A stretch of DNA of 60,000 nt from Cryptomeria japonica (GCF_030272615.1 NC_081414.1:48850501-48910500); one strand, 5' to 3'; shown: positions 32,323 through 44,586, counted from the first letter of the stretch. Notes: a model not told the origin generated them from the sequence alone. Made by a program: numbers and translations.

Positions 32323-34078
32323 GTGTACTTGCCCCAGATAGAGTCGTAGGAGAGATTCCCTATGACACAGAGGTTACAACCAGAGTTTGAGGAATGGGCA
32401 ATAGTCGAGGGTATGGGATTGAGACATATCATGTATCTGCTTGAGATTTGGGTGAACAAAGGATTACTAACTACTCTAGCAGAGAGATAGCACTTTGAGA
32501 CCTGTTCCTTTTATTTGCCGACTAGCAAGATGTCAATCACTCTAGAGGATGTTTATAGGATCTCGAGGATACCGTTCCATGGAGAGATGGTGCCATATGA
32601 CAAAGAGGGAGATAGGGATGCACTGAGATAAGTCTTTGGTGACCCAGAGCTGGAGAAGAGATCAGGTCATGTCAGCTGGGATGTTATGCTATTTACTAGA
32701 TGCAGACTACCCACAATAGTTGGAGGACTGATTAGTGGTTACCTTTGTCCAGACAGGGCGACATGAGGTATGGTTGTTGGTTGGGGGAGGACTCTAGAGA
32801 CGCTGGTGATACAACATACTAGATATGCATGGGGTCTATGTGTATTAGCACATTTGTATCATGAGCTGCACCAATTTATGTATCTCAGTGACTGTGGGTT
32901 AGGGTGTGGGGTGACTCTATTATAGGTGTGGTCATATGAGCATATTGCAGTGACTAGGCTGGTTCACTTTAGCGGGAGAGGGCATGGACAGTCCTACACA
33001 CACTTGTACAATATGATCACTTCCTAGCCACAAATTGGGAAGGTGGACTATTGGAGACAGGTGATAGATGACATATATAGTGTCATATGGAGACCCTATC
33101 TTGACTGTGAGGATTAGGAGGAGGATGCTACAGAGATTCCGCATATTTTTTAAGAGCATGTATTTGATTGGGCGGACACCTTATATACTAGATAGACATC
33201 TCATTGATAGGGTATGCAAGAAGTTTGAGCGGCAACAGAGGATGCCTCGGGGATATGGAGAGTTTACACAAACAGTGCGAGAGAAGGCTCACTAGAGGCC
33301 GATTTTGTCCTATGATGCTACAGTTACATAGTTCGAGCAGATGGTTCCTATGCCATGGGATCTACCGAGGGATGTGGTTGATGCAAGTATAGATGCAGAG
33401 TATGATGCCTATTTTGTAGCACACCTAGTATCGAGGTTGACAGATCCAAATGAGCCTATGGTAGTGGAGGATGATGATGATGATGAGGATGATGAGGATA
33501 GAGGTGGAGGGAGAATGAGGAGGCAGAGGAGAGGAGAAGTGAAGAGGGTGGTGAGGGGCAGGGGTGGACAGAGGGATGCTAGAGAGAGAGCTAAGGAGAG
33601 ACATGATCCATAGGGAGGGAGGCCACCAAGAACACCAAGGGGTAGAGAAGGATAGGTCTTATAGGTTGGTGGACAGATACAGGGACAAGCTAGGTAGGAG
33701 GAGGGTTCCCAAGGTGGAGATGAGGAGGAGGATGAGCTGCTAGCGCCGTGAGAGATTGCAGTAGGATAGGCCGATGAGATCAAGGATCTCAAGAGAGACG
33801 TGACTCGATTGAGGTGACAATTAGTAGAGATGTAGAGGGAGAGGGATCATGCTATCTAGAGGTACACTAAGGTTGAGGAGGTACTGAGGACAGGCAGGAG
33901 AGAAACTAAGGACACAGGGGCTGGATACACATATGTCCTATGGGTAGGAGAGGAGATAGCCTATTGGAGAGATCTGTACTACGTAGCTATTCCTCCAGAG
34001 ATGAGGGATAGGAGCTTCAGGAGAGCTTCTATCCATCATAGCTCTCTTATCTAGTTTTTGCATCAGTATTTTGTATGA

Positions 34079-35824
34079 TGATGTAGACACCTTTGGGTGA
34101 TTTTGTAGCCTTATGAGATATTGACATCATTGTATCATGACACATTATTGTTTGATATATATATATATATGAGATGACTCATTCCTTACGACATCTATAT
34201 GCATGTGCTCCTATGCGTTTGTTCTTCTATACATTGATGCACTTTATGTATGCATGTCCTTATAATGATTCTATGATGCTTATGATGATGTTATGATACT
34301 TATGGAAGTAAAATATATCCTTAATGATATGAAATATGTTTTTGTTCTTTTTCTATTTTATATGCTTATGCAAATGTGGATGGATGCATGATTATTAACA
34401 AGCTATAATTATTTGCATAAAGCGAATGCAAATGTATATATATATATAAGCTAATTAGTGGTGTGTGCAGGGTGTGATGTGATTATGATTTCTAGATGTA
34501 TGTATGAAATGAGATATGCTAACATGTGATGATGCAAGTGCAAACTACATGAAATGCAGATATTTTTGGTGTGTTATTATACTCAATAATGTGATAACGG
34601 GCTACATAGACTCAAGGAAGGATGATGGAGGTCAATCACGAAAGGGGGATGGAAGATAGAAAATATGGAAGTGAAAGAGCTTCTTGTGCTTTATCATCAT
34701 CGAGCCTTATTATGGCAAATAGGTTATGACAATCTAGGTATAAGTTTGACCCAGAAAGTCATTGTACCCATTTGCATGGAGATCAGATAGTTGCAAACAA
34801 TGCCCCAGTTCACACTAGACTCATAGTGTTCTCATATCCTTGGACAAGTCATAGCATTACTAAGAGACAATCCACAAACAACAAAACAAGAGTAGGTGAA
34901 TCATATCCCATCCTCGTCATTCTAGTCAAAGACATCCTGGAGATAGAATCTCTAGTCAGAGACATCCTGGAAAAGGTAAAAGACATGTCACCCTAAAAGA
35001 TGAAATCAAAAGAAAACCAAGACTTGACACCAACATACAATGAAATATTCAAGTTATTTGTGTTTCTTGCCACATATGTTAACATGTTTTATTTGGTCAC
35101 AATGTTGTCATCCTGATAAAGGACATATAATGCTGAAAATCATGTTGTTGCCAAAGTCTGTTGAAAGATTTGATTTGTTGAAAGCCCACTGCTGCTTGTG
35201 TCTCATCTAAAACTGATTGAATCCATGAAACTGATAGTTTATTGTGAAGAAGATCATAAATTTATTGCGGATTGATGATGAAAAGGAATTTTTATTGCGG
35301 ATTGTGCGTGAAAAGGAGGAACGAAAAGACGATGCTCCTCAAAACATGCGATGCTCAGGGTACCACTTCCATCACTAGATTTAGAATTTTGCCCCAGTTG
35401 TAGATTGGACCTAATTTATTATGGAAGGAAAGGGTGAAAAGAGAGGTTTATTATGAACAGTTAACCAATCTTAGCTAGATCAATAACAAGCCATGATGGG
35501 AATAGGTAAATTTATTATGGATGGATAGGTTTTGAGTGTGTGCAAAGTGAAAGGATGAGATTGAATCCTGAAGAAGAGAGGAGCAATGTCTCTACAGATG
35601 GCACCAGTAACCTAATTTTCTCCATGGTACTTGCCCAGGGCGCCACCGAAGTAGTTTTCACTGTTGGATGAATTTATTTCTTTTTACTTTTTTTTTTTCA
35701 ATTTTTTTGTGTTACAAGGCTCTTGTTTGCCAGGTTTTCACCAAGTAACGATTTTTCTATTTTTATGATTTTTTTGTATATTTGATTTTTTTTTGATATT
35801 TTTGAATTAGGATATTCTGAAGAG
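34079..35824 (-). other. G3 non-coding stretch between PMD and integrase remnant
   Basis: No domain is recognised on either strand. Short (TA)n runs lie at about 34,157-34,172 and 34,435-34,452. A 33-bp phrase (ATTTTTATTGCGGATTG and neighbours) is repeated near 35,260-35,305. It probably holds the 3' UTR of the PMD gene on the left and the element's 3' region on the right. Confidence 0.5.
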
Positions 35825-36475
35825 CTATGTGTAAAACCTGCAAAGGTGCATGCTATTGATAGGAGCTCCCAAAGCTTCTCCATCTAGTGTTGAGAGCTGA
35901 TATGCACCTGATCCATAGACTGTTGTGATGATGTAAGGACCAAGCCAATTTGGTTCGAAATTGCCCCTCTTCTCTCTATCTTGTTGATTCTTAGGATTTT
36001 CTCTAAGAAACAAGTCACCCACCTCAAATGTGCGAGTCTTTACCTTATGATTGTAGTTGCGTTGTTCCTTGACTGAATGATATGTTTCTCCATTGAGTTT
36101 CTTCCTTGATGAAGAAACTAAGGTAGAATTACTAATGTGTGAACTACATAGGCCCATATGCGGGTCACCTAAAGTAGTTTGGGCATCCCTGATAACAAAT
36201 TCCCTCAAGGAAGTTCCATTAAAGGTCCACTGATGTGATGTATCGCCAAAAGGGAATGGATGTGTGGAATAAGTGGATGAGGAATGAAGGCTTATGATTG
36301 CAAAAAGAAGTGAAAGTAGGATAGCATGATGGAGACTTAGGATCAACAAGTATTCTTTTTGACTTGAAATTTTAGAGATTTTTCCCCCAGTTATTTTGGT
36401 ATTAGGGGAGATCAACTCTTGTTCTTTTTTCTTCATAGGAGTTTTATCTTTGACTTTGATTTTTGCAAAGTCCAA
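35825..36475 (-). pseudogene. G3 integrase C-terminal remnant
   Basis: The last third (residues 137-216) reads EQRNYNHKVKTRTFEVGDLF, LRENPKNQQDREKRGNFEPN, WLGPYIITTVYGSGAYQLS, LDGEALGAPIN and MHLCRFYT. This is the usual C-terminal domain of Ty3/gypsy integrase (GDLVLR...W.GPY...GAY.L...G......N..HL..FY), which binds DNA during insertion. The first ~130 residues do not look like integrase and include a hydrophobic run (LLILSLHHAILLSLLFAII). The catalytic core (HHCC and DDE) and RT are absent, so the open frame fuses unrelated sequence to the integrase tail. It has no internal stop. Confidence 0.8.
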
Positions 36476-36630
36476 TAGCTTTTGATTTTGATTTGGACTG
36501 AAGGACTTCTCTTTATTTTTGACTTTTACATTTTTCTTTTCAAAGCTTGATTTTTTATCCCCAATAAATAAGGAATTTTATAATTATTGTTGATCCAAGT
36601 CTAGGAGAGGAGTGTAAATGGTAAGGCTAT

Positions 36631-38053
36631 TGATAGTTCTAATACTTAATGTAAGTACCGATCTAATAGCCAACAAGATGAGAGGAGGGGGGGGGTGAAT
36701 CATACAAACTTAATCTTCCATAAAAACATCAGATTCAACCTCGGTAACATATACTTTAGTAATATAACCAAAACTACTAAACATGCAAACTCAAAAGCAT
36801 ATAAACATCATAAACCTCATAACACCAGATTTAACGTGGAAACCCAAATAGGGAAAAACCACTATTGGATTTCGGACCCACTAAGAAATATACTCTTCTA
36901 GAGTATGCTCGGTTAAAAGCAAATCCTATTAAAGATTACAAACACATTGCTAGATGTGACCGGATTAAGGGATTTCCCTCAGAACTGTTAGGATGTTCAC
37001 CTTGTTAGAAGTGACCTTGTTGAAGGATTTCAAACACTCAACATCTAAAATACTAAAGTAGATTCTTATTTGCTCAATAAAATCTAGACATAGAACTAAT
37101 CTTGTCCATCTGCTGGGCATCTATACTCTGTTATTCAAATAGGTCTTCAAGCTTCTCTACTCGGTAATCACTATGTAGCATCCTTGTGCATACATTTGCC
37201 CGCATACATTGCTTATCAATAGTTCCCTATTTATAAACAATTTTCCAACCGCTTAATCTCCTTGATCAAATTTCCCATGATCAATCATAGCCATCAGATC
37301 TTCAAACTTTGACCAGGTTCAATGTATCCTTCAATCTGAAAATGTTTTACCCTACCTTGGAACTTGCATATATTTCTTGGAACTTGTGCTAGGGTATTGC
37401 GGTTCAATCTAAGCTATAGATCTTCATGCTGATTTTCCTTTGCCATAGATTCATTAACAAACTTCATGCACGACATACCAATCATTTAATCAGTTCTAGC
37501 TCATCAACTTCCTTCATTAAATAACGCATGTAACCATTTATTGTATTTTGTTACAGCTCGGTTACAACTCGGTAAATACTAAACTTCACTCGGTAGACAT
37601 TCTGCCTTCATTAACCGATAGCGATAACCTTAGGGTTTACCGACTAGGTTCCTTAGGGTTTACTGACTAGATTCTTTGCTCGGTAACATAGTATAGTATT
37701 AACCTTACAATTTACAACATATGTATGATGTTAAAACAATCTAAACATCATGATATCATCATTGTCTGACTCGGTAATAGTTTCCCATTGAATATCTTAT
37801 TCATCCCCTTATTCATCATATTCTTTCTGTGTCTTTTACCAACATCTTTATACTCTTCAAATCATACTTCTCAAGATATGGCAACATCATACTGAATTAG
37901 AAAATCAATTTCTTGACATTAATGACAAAATAATAATATCAAGATAGTAAACATCCTTATTCAGTTATATCCATAATCATCAACAACCTTCTCAATATCC
38001 TTATTGAAATGCCAACAATCTCCCATTGTCTGTTATAATGCCAAATGCTAACA
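36631..38053 (-). mobile_element. Solo LTR, copia-type (S4), nested in G3
   Basis: The plus strand begins TGATAGTTCT and ends TGCTAACA. Identical GGCTAT lies at 36,625-36,630 and 38,054-38,059, a 6-bp duplication, one more than usual for these LTRs. G3 pol linker sequence lies on the right. The 1,423-bp LTR holds GTGGAAACCC...GGGAAAAACCAC (36,835-36,864), a TTTATAAATAGG-like box near 37,215 (minus), CCTTGTTAGA/TCGGTAA repeats and a weak terminal hairpin (36,678-36,703, 4-bp stem). Confidence 0.85.
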
Positions 38054-38059
38054 GGCTAT

Positions 38060-38530
38060 ATGAGTTTTCAAGAGGGTTTGTGATATATTCAATAGATTAT
38101 TTGTTGGCACCACTCTTAGGAATATTGATGTCAAGAGTTGCTTGCATCGATAGAGGAGATTTGCATTTAGACTTAGTAGCCACAACACTAGGTGGTTCAT
38201 ACCCAATTCCTTGATATTGCAAATTGTTTGTATGTTGTTCCAGTAAATTAAATTTCTTAGGAGATAGTGGGAGTTGATCAACATGAAAGATATACTCACC
38301 ACATCCCATGTATTTGACCTTGAATATTTCTTTTAGCTTTGCTTGCTTTGATGTAGAAGCTTTCAAGGATTCTGGATCCACATATGCTGATGATGGAGTT
38401 GCTTCTCTATTAATTGGAATTATGAATTCCAATCTTGGTGGCCAGTTATTACAATATATGAATGGATTAGGATCACCTTTGACTGTTACTTAAACTCCAT
38501 TGTAAGGGAATTTGATACAGTGATGATATG
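38060..38530 (-). pseudogene. G3 pol linker
   Basis: Open minus-strand frame from about 38,432: MEFIIPINREATPSSAYVDP, ESLKASTSKQAKLKEIFKVK, ending GANK and a stop near 38,097. G1 has the diverged counterpart at 6,650-6,760 ([11 protein letters not shown]). Upstream at 38,453-38,500 the frame reads GDPNPFIYCNNW, where the G1 microsatellite arose. The G-patch and RT segments that follow in G1 are missing after the solo LTR. Confidence 0.65.
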
Positions 38531-38719
38531 TTGATGGTACTACTCTCATTTCATGAATCCATGGTCATCCCAAGAGTATATTGTATGTGATCTCTAAATC
38601 AAGGACTTGACATGCCACATCCTTCGTAACTAGCCCAACTCTGAGAGGTAAGGTGATTGTGCCCTTTAATGAGCGTCCCTCGCCATCATATGCCTTAATG
38701 GTGATTGAATGTGTAGAAT

Positions 38720-39211
38720 TCACAACCTTTTTAGAATATCCCAATTGCTTATAGTATTCAATGCATAAATGTTCAAACCTGCTCCTCCGTTTATCAAGAC
38801 TTGTTTTATTAGGTTTTTATAGATAAAGGCTTCAATATGTAGAGGTGCATTATGAGGCCGGGTCATAGATGCATCATTGGCTTCTATGAATGTAGGGCTA
38901 TGCGAAACAAAAAGGTATCCCGCCATAGCTTTAAACTGATCCACATTCAGATTAGTGGGTATGGAGGTCTCTCTCAAAACTTTATCAAGGATAGCCTTAT
39001 GTGAAGGGGATATGTGTAAAATCTCAAGGATTGAAAAGAGGGCAGGTGTTTTCCCTAGTTGATCTACAAGGTCATACTCATTCTTGGTAGATAAAGAGGT
39101 TGTGGTCTTGGATGGAACACCTTGCAAGGTGACTTTACCTTGATGGGTTGTGACATTACATTCAGAGATTTCATTTTTGGAAGATGAGGAAGATGGTCCA
39201 ATTCCTTTCAA
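38720..39211 (-). pseudogene. G3 aspartic protease with Asp-to-Asn active site
   Basis: The frame (163 codons) has a conserved pre-domain (NEYDLVDQLGKTPALFSILE, LHISPSHKAILDKVLRE, TNLNVDQFKAMAGYLF) and then IKQVLINGGAGLNIYALNTI at residues ~136-155. The active-site Asp of the D-x-G-A loop (VLIDEGAG in G1) is Asn here, a single G-to-A change that would abolish catalysis. The frame itself has no stop. It lies directly downstream of gag. Confidence 0.75.
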
Positions 39212-39570
39212 AACAACTTTACTCCTTTGGGTAGAACCTTCAGGAGTTTTGTCCTATATGATAATGGTCGAAACATGATTGTCCATTGAAATGTGATTAA
39301 TAGTAGAATAATAGTAATAGGACATCTTGGTCTAATTAGCTTGATTATCTATAGTTTTGGCTTTTCCCTTGTCATGTTTAGGAATGGACCCTTAAACATC
39401 ACATGTTCTTCATTGGAGGTATGACCATCCACTTCTATGTCACCTCTGTCAATGAGATCCTATATGATATTCTTCAATCTATGACAATTGCTAGTTAAAT
39501 GCCCTTTACTCTTGTGATATTTGCAATATTCATCATCATTCCACCAATTTGGTTTTACTTTCAATCGGTT

Positions 39571-41366
39571 TTATTCTGGAATTGTTATAAGCTTGTTTGC
39601 AACCAATTTCTTGATTGTTGTTTCAATCGGTTTTCCCAATGGTGTGTATTTTCTTCGAGGCTTTGACGACCTTTGAGCATTCACTTGATTGTTTGTATTA
39701 GAAGAAGTTGCATCGGGGAAAGTTATCTTAGGTTTCACAATATTTGCATCTACTACCCCATCATTGATTATGTTCTTATTCTTGTTCGAAAAGCGAGGTT
39801 TTTCTTTCCAATTTGATTCCTCTTTGTTATCTTTGAATATCTTTATGATACCTTGTTCAATAAGGACTTTTTCTGTTGCCATTCCTTTCTCAATGACCTC
39901 TTTGAAGGTAGACAAACAAGATTTTCCTATCTCATATCCAATATCTTTGTTGACGTTTTGAGTGAACATTTCTACCATTTGTTTTTGTGGGATATCACAA
40001 GAGCATCGACTAGCAAGACCTCTACATCGTTGTAAAAATGAAGCAAAAGATTCTCTATTTTTCTGCTTAGTATTACACAAGATAGTTACTGACACATCTG
40101 TTTCAATGTTATATGAGAAGTGTTGTATGAAAATCCTCTACTAAATCATCCCATGACTTAATTATAGGTGGAAATTGGGAGAACCATTCCATTGATTGTT
40201 CACCTAAGCTTTGTTGAAACAATCTCATCAAGTATGTTTCTTCTCCTGCTACCTCAATGCAAGCTATGAAAAACTGTCTTATGTGTGCCTTAGGGTCCCC
40301 TTTGCCTTTGTACTTATCAAATTTTGGTGTCACAAAATGTGGAGGGAATTGAGGCATTGTAATGCTTCTATCAAATGGGTAAGGACATATGTTCTTCATT
40401 GTATATTGTTGCTTTGGTATATTCATGTTCGCCATTTTCTTCTACAAATCCTTGATTTGTTGTTGCAAGTCATTCTTGGGTGGTGTCTTTTCTCTTTGAG
40501 CTAGTCCCATGCTTGAGCCATCGAGTGGAGGAGGAGGGGTATAATGCATGTATGGATGGTATTGATAATAGATGTGTTCATATAGAGGAGGGACATAGTT
40601 ATGGCTTACTTTGCATGGTGTTGTAATATGGAGTACCAGGTATAGGTCGATACATGTCATGACCATGAAGATGAGAGGTATCATAAGAGTGATCTTGAGT
40701 ATTGCCCCAAATATGACATGGGGTCTCCTCGTGTCATGATTTTGAATATTTGCTTGAGTGTAATTATATGCATTGGTATGATCTTCGGTATTGTCATGAT
40801 CATGTGTGGTGGTAGTTCTTCTCCATGGGAAAGGACAACTACGGGGTTGTTCACGAGAGTTCCTAGTAAAATTTGCATGAGAATGAGTGTATGTGTTTGG
40901 ATTTTTAGATTTTTGAAATAGGGAGGAAAGTGACGCAAGCACGAGACGCTCTCTCCTATTATAACCATTATTGGGCCTCCTAAGCCTTGTATTAGCTAGA
41001 TTAGCTTGATTTGGACCATCCTCCAAAATTTGTAACATCAAAATCATGGGGTAATCTTGTTCCACTTTGTGCCATAGCTTTTAGGAAATATTGTCTATCC
41101 CTCTTCATGATTTCTTGAACCAATTTATTAAAATGGGGATCCATGATAGTTTCCTCAACTTCTATAGAATACATAGATGCATTGTCATTACCTTTATCAT
41201 TTCCATTATTGTTCTCATTGTTGTCATTGTCATGGTCTGGTATATTACTGTGATTGTCAAATAGATTGTAAAATTCATCTCCATCAAACTCATAAGTAAT
41301 CATGTTTAAAGACCATAAAGCTTCTTCGTCTTCCCTTCTACACCTTTGTGAACGGGTTTCAACCAT
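39571..41366 (-). pseudogene. G3 gag, several frames
   Basis: The start is MVETRSQRCRREDEEAL at 41,366, giving an acidic Asn-rich N-terminus. After a frame change near 41,040 it continues as NLANTRLRRPNNGYNRRERL and a His/Pro/Tyr-rich stretch (HYTPPPPLDGSSMGLAQREK). It continues at 40,435-40,109 with FDKYKGKGDPKAHIRQFFI and QSMEWFSQFPPIIKSWDDLV, the gag core. It ends at 40,095-39,571 with ESFASFLQRCRGLASRCSCD, IPQKQMVEMFTQNVNKDIGY and a basic tail. It forms the particle shell. Three frame breaks show decay. The same gag is in G1 and helps order that element's fragments. Confidence 0.8.
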
Positions 41367-43821
41367 GGACTAAAGTCTTGATCAAAATGAAAGGTAGTAT
41401 GAAAATGCAAAGACTATGGAAGACCAAGAGGTGTATGAAGTGTAGATGAATCTAGGGTAAACTTGCAATGTCCAAGAGTGTAATACCAAAGTATGTATGT
41501 TTTTAGAGTAAGGCGTGGCTTCCAAAGAGATGAAAAAATCTCTTGATGAGGTAAGTTGAGCTTGACTCAAGAAGATCAAATGAGACCCTAAGATGATAGA
41601 TCTTGATACGGGAATCACCTAGTGTTGTGTTGTAGTAAGTTTACAAAGTGTGATGAGGAAAAGCAAAGTATCCTTTTGACTCAAATTTAGAAAAGATGTA
41701 TGAGGGCAATGCAAGTGAAGGAAAATGATTGAATATGTGTGACCAAAATAGGTTGACTAAAAAATGAAGCCCTATAGGAAGCAGCCTTAGAAGCTCTTTA
41801 AATCCAAAAACTTAAGTCCCTTTTTGTTCTTGATAATTTTCTGTAATATCTCAATTGTGAACACAGACGTAGTTTTAACAAACTCAGACATGATTTCTGA
41901 TCCCAGACACTGTTATAGTAAATGCAAACATAATTTTCTGGTGATAATGACAATTTTAGCTTGAAAGTCAAAGACACAATTCGTCTCTGCACAGATGCAA
42001 TTTCTCAACATAGACGTGGTTCAAACTGACACAGATGCGACTTAAAAGTTTTCCCTGGCAAACATGACAATATACTTCTCTGATACCTAGACGTGATTCT
42101 GCTCTGCACAGACGTGATTTCCTGACACAGACGTGGTTTAAACCGACACAAATGCGGTTCTGAAAATGTTTTGTAATTCTGTCCAATTATAAAGTTGTTG
42201 AATGTGACCAAATCTCAATGTTTTGAATTTTAGTGGCAATAAAACACAACAAAACAATGAAGACCCAATTTGTGAAGGTGTTTTTGTCCAAAAATGATAA
42301 AGTGCTTCAATTTCAAGTGTGATAGTAAAATGTCCTTGTTTGTTTTGCATAAACTTGAAAGACATGACATACACAATGTTTGTTTAAAATGTTTGATTGA
42401 TTCTTTGATGAATGAAGACAAGCACAAATCCTAAGGCTGTCCAAAACAATAGTTGTTGGATCTCACTTGGTTTCCCAACTACACTTATTCAGAGCGGATA
42501 CTTAGATGCTTGACCTCACTGGCTCCCCTCCACGACACTCTCTTCTTCGGGGCAGCCAAGCACCAATCCCCACAAAAAATCCTCGTGGTGAATTTTGAAT
42601 CTCTACTAAAAACCATAAGAATGTGAGATGACATTAGAGCTCCGACCTCCCGTACCAACAACTATAAGGTTTTTGGCTTCTAAGACAAAAAGGTGACTAG
42701 TAAGGGCATCCATTTGGGTGGCTATAATCAGTAGCGTGTTACCCTTCATTAGATGGAAGGCCTCCAAACCTATAGAGGTTGCACTCTATAGGGTTTATAG
42801 GGAGTCACAACACCATCATAACAGAATGTAACACCCGTTGCTTGCAACTTTTGTCACAAACACTTTTATTTATAGTGGCTTGGAAGAGCTTGGCTTTAGC
42901 TCGTTACCACTTGGGTCATTCCCTCTCACTTGGCCTTATGGGTTACTCGGGAGGCAGACCCTCTAAAAGGTAAACAAAAAGAGCTTATGGCTCAAGACAC
43001 AAAAGGAATTTTTTAATTTTAGAGCACCAATTGAAGTGTTTTGCTAGACTAAAGAAGACAAAACAAGTAATCTCAAAATCAAAATATATGCCAAAGATCC
43101 TGCACCAAACTTGTTAGTAGTTTTGAAATGATACCCTCATGCAAGCACACAAGTTAGGTAAATTTATAGAAATCTCAAAAGAGTTTGGGAAATAGGGGCC
43201 TTCGACAAGACGTTTTTCTCTTTTTCAAACAGCTGCACCACTTCGTTAGTGTGATCAAGAGAGGTTAGCTCAAAAATCCAAATCTGAAAAACCCTAAATG
43301 AAAGCAAAAATAAAATATGAAAAAAAAGAAGACGCAACTATACCAAACACAGACATGATAACAAAACACATACGCCAAAAGACCTAACAGAAATGCGATT
43401 CCCAGATCAGAAACCTGCAAAATCAACAAAAAACCCAAACACATAAACAACTTGTACATACGCAATTTATAGATAGAAACACAATTTAAACTGACATAGG
43501 CATGATTTTAGAAGTACTAATCCTGCAAAATAAAAAATCAACCGTACACAACAAAAATGCGGCCAAACAGAACGCAGACGCACAAATAAGTCAAAAACGC
43601 AGTTAGATTTGACACATACACAACTTCAAGATAAACGCTTTGCAAAATGACATCAAAATCAGAAATGTGGAAATATTCATTGCAGACGCCGGATGAAATC
43701 ATAGACACGATTTTTATTTGTCACGAACGTAGAAAGACGTAGAATCGTTGCAATGTCGAACCTACAACTTTTAAAAACACAAAATCTCCAAACAAGATGT
43801 CAAAATAAAAAAGGGACAAGA
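41367..43821 (-). other. G3 leader, non-coding
   Basis: About 2.45 kb between PBS and gag, with no coding motif. Many short GACACAGACGTGG/ACAGATGCGA-like phrases (41,860-42,140 and 43,320-43,740) give it a degenerate repeat character. It serves as the template for ordering the four G1 leader pieces. Confidence 0.75.
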
Positions 43822-43839
43822 GTCCCACTGGGCGTGCCA
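43822..43839 (-). other. G3 primer binding site
   Basis: The minus strand reads TGGCACGCCCAGTGGGAC, 3 bp after the LTR end. G1 has TGGCACACCCGGTGGGACC at the same place (44,834-44,852). The tRNA was not identified. Confidence 0.65.
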
Positions 43840-43842
43840 AAA

Positions 43843-44586
43843 TGTATATGATGAAAAGTGAATAATGGAAACAACAATATTGAAAGACTAACAAAAATCC
43901 AACCACAAAACCCTAGTCTAACAATGAAAATGATCCACCATACACAAATGAAGATACCTAGGACCATGCAAATAAACAAAATAAAACAAGATATACCATT
44001 CACATGTCTAGTTGGGTTTCAATCTCCATTGATCTTGTTTGATATATTTGCTCTCAGATTGTATGTGTGCACAAGAGCTCAACAAAGAACAGAAATGTGG
44101 TTGATAGTTTGATCGCAAGAAGGCTTAATTGATGCAATCATTAGGGTTGATAATGAAGAGGGCATCCTCTTATATAGAGAACACTGTAAGAAATAGATTA
44201 AGAGGTGTAAAGATAAATGGTTGGCTAGGATTAAAGGGTAGGTAGAGGAAATAATTAAATGATAAAGGGGGTAGGTAAGAGAAGAATTAAGAGATGAATG
44301 ACATGTGTCATGGGTAGAAAAGGCTAATGAATTAATTAAATAAATAAATATTTATTTAATTTAGAGGAAGTGGGATCAATTAAATAAATAAAATATTTAT
44401 TTAATTTAGGAAAAGGACAATTTAAATAAATAAATGTATTTATTTAAATGAGGAAAGGCTTAGAAGAGGATTAATGAATTAATTAAATAAATAAGAATTT
44501 ATTTAATTAATAGAAGATTTAGGATAAAATAATTAAATAAATAAATATATTTATTTAATTAGACAAGACAATTTTAGGCGTCGAAA
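43843..44586 (-). repeat. G3 5' LTR
   Basis: Its left end TGTATATGATG is intact; its right end is GTCGAAA in place of the expected CA. It shares the AT-palindrome array (44,330-44,565), the TATA box (44,170-44,178) and most sequence with 30,449-31,218. Confidence 0.88.

Larger units (their letters stand above)
31550..34078 (+). pseudogene. Plant mobile domain (PMD) gene captured in G3, antisense, two exons
   Basis: Exon 1 is 31,550-31,618. A GTAAGT donor follows at 31,619, and exon 2 begins after TGCAG at 32,323 in the same phase. Exon 2 gives GMGLRHIMYLLEIWVNKGLL, MSITLEDVYRISRIPFHGEM, WDVMLFTRC, YAWGLCVLAHLYHELHQFMY, VWSYEHIAVTRLVHF, DDIYSVIWRPYLDC and YLIGRTPYILDRHLIDRVC. This is the PMD fold of MAIN-like and PP7-long-form proteins, also known from plant transposons. 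An acidic run (DDDDDEDDED, near 33,470) and a basic Arg/Gly stretch follow, then YWRDLYYVAIPPEMRDRS near the end. One frameshift lies in the T run at 33,146-33,151; otherwise only substitutions, with 20 stops (15 TAG). It is antisense to gag-pol, between integrase and the 3' LTR. Function in the element is unknown. Confidence 0.85.
30449..44586 (-). mobile_element. Gypsy element G3 (Tat-like) with antisense PMD gene
   Basis: The LTRs at 30,449-31,218 and 43,843-44,586 are flanked by identical ATACC at 30,444-30,448 and 44,587-44,591. Read from the right, the order is 5' LTR, PBS-like TGGCACGCCCAGTGGGAC (43,822-43,839), ~2.4 kb leader, gag, protease, linker, an integrase C-terminal remnant, the antisense PMD pseudogene, a polypurine tract and the 3' LTR. 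RT and most of integrase are missing. A solo LTR (36,631-38,053) is nested in it. By hand the first ~185 bp of the LTRs differ at 12 sites. It is inserted in the G1 leader, which resumes at 44,592. Confidence 0.92.

Noticed and set aside
33409-33792. Ser/Pro-rich minus-strand open frame
   Set aside because: It is the complement of the acidic and Arg/Gly-rich part of the PMD pseudogene.
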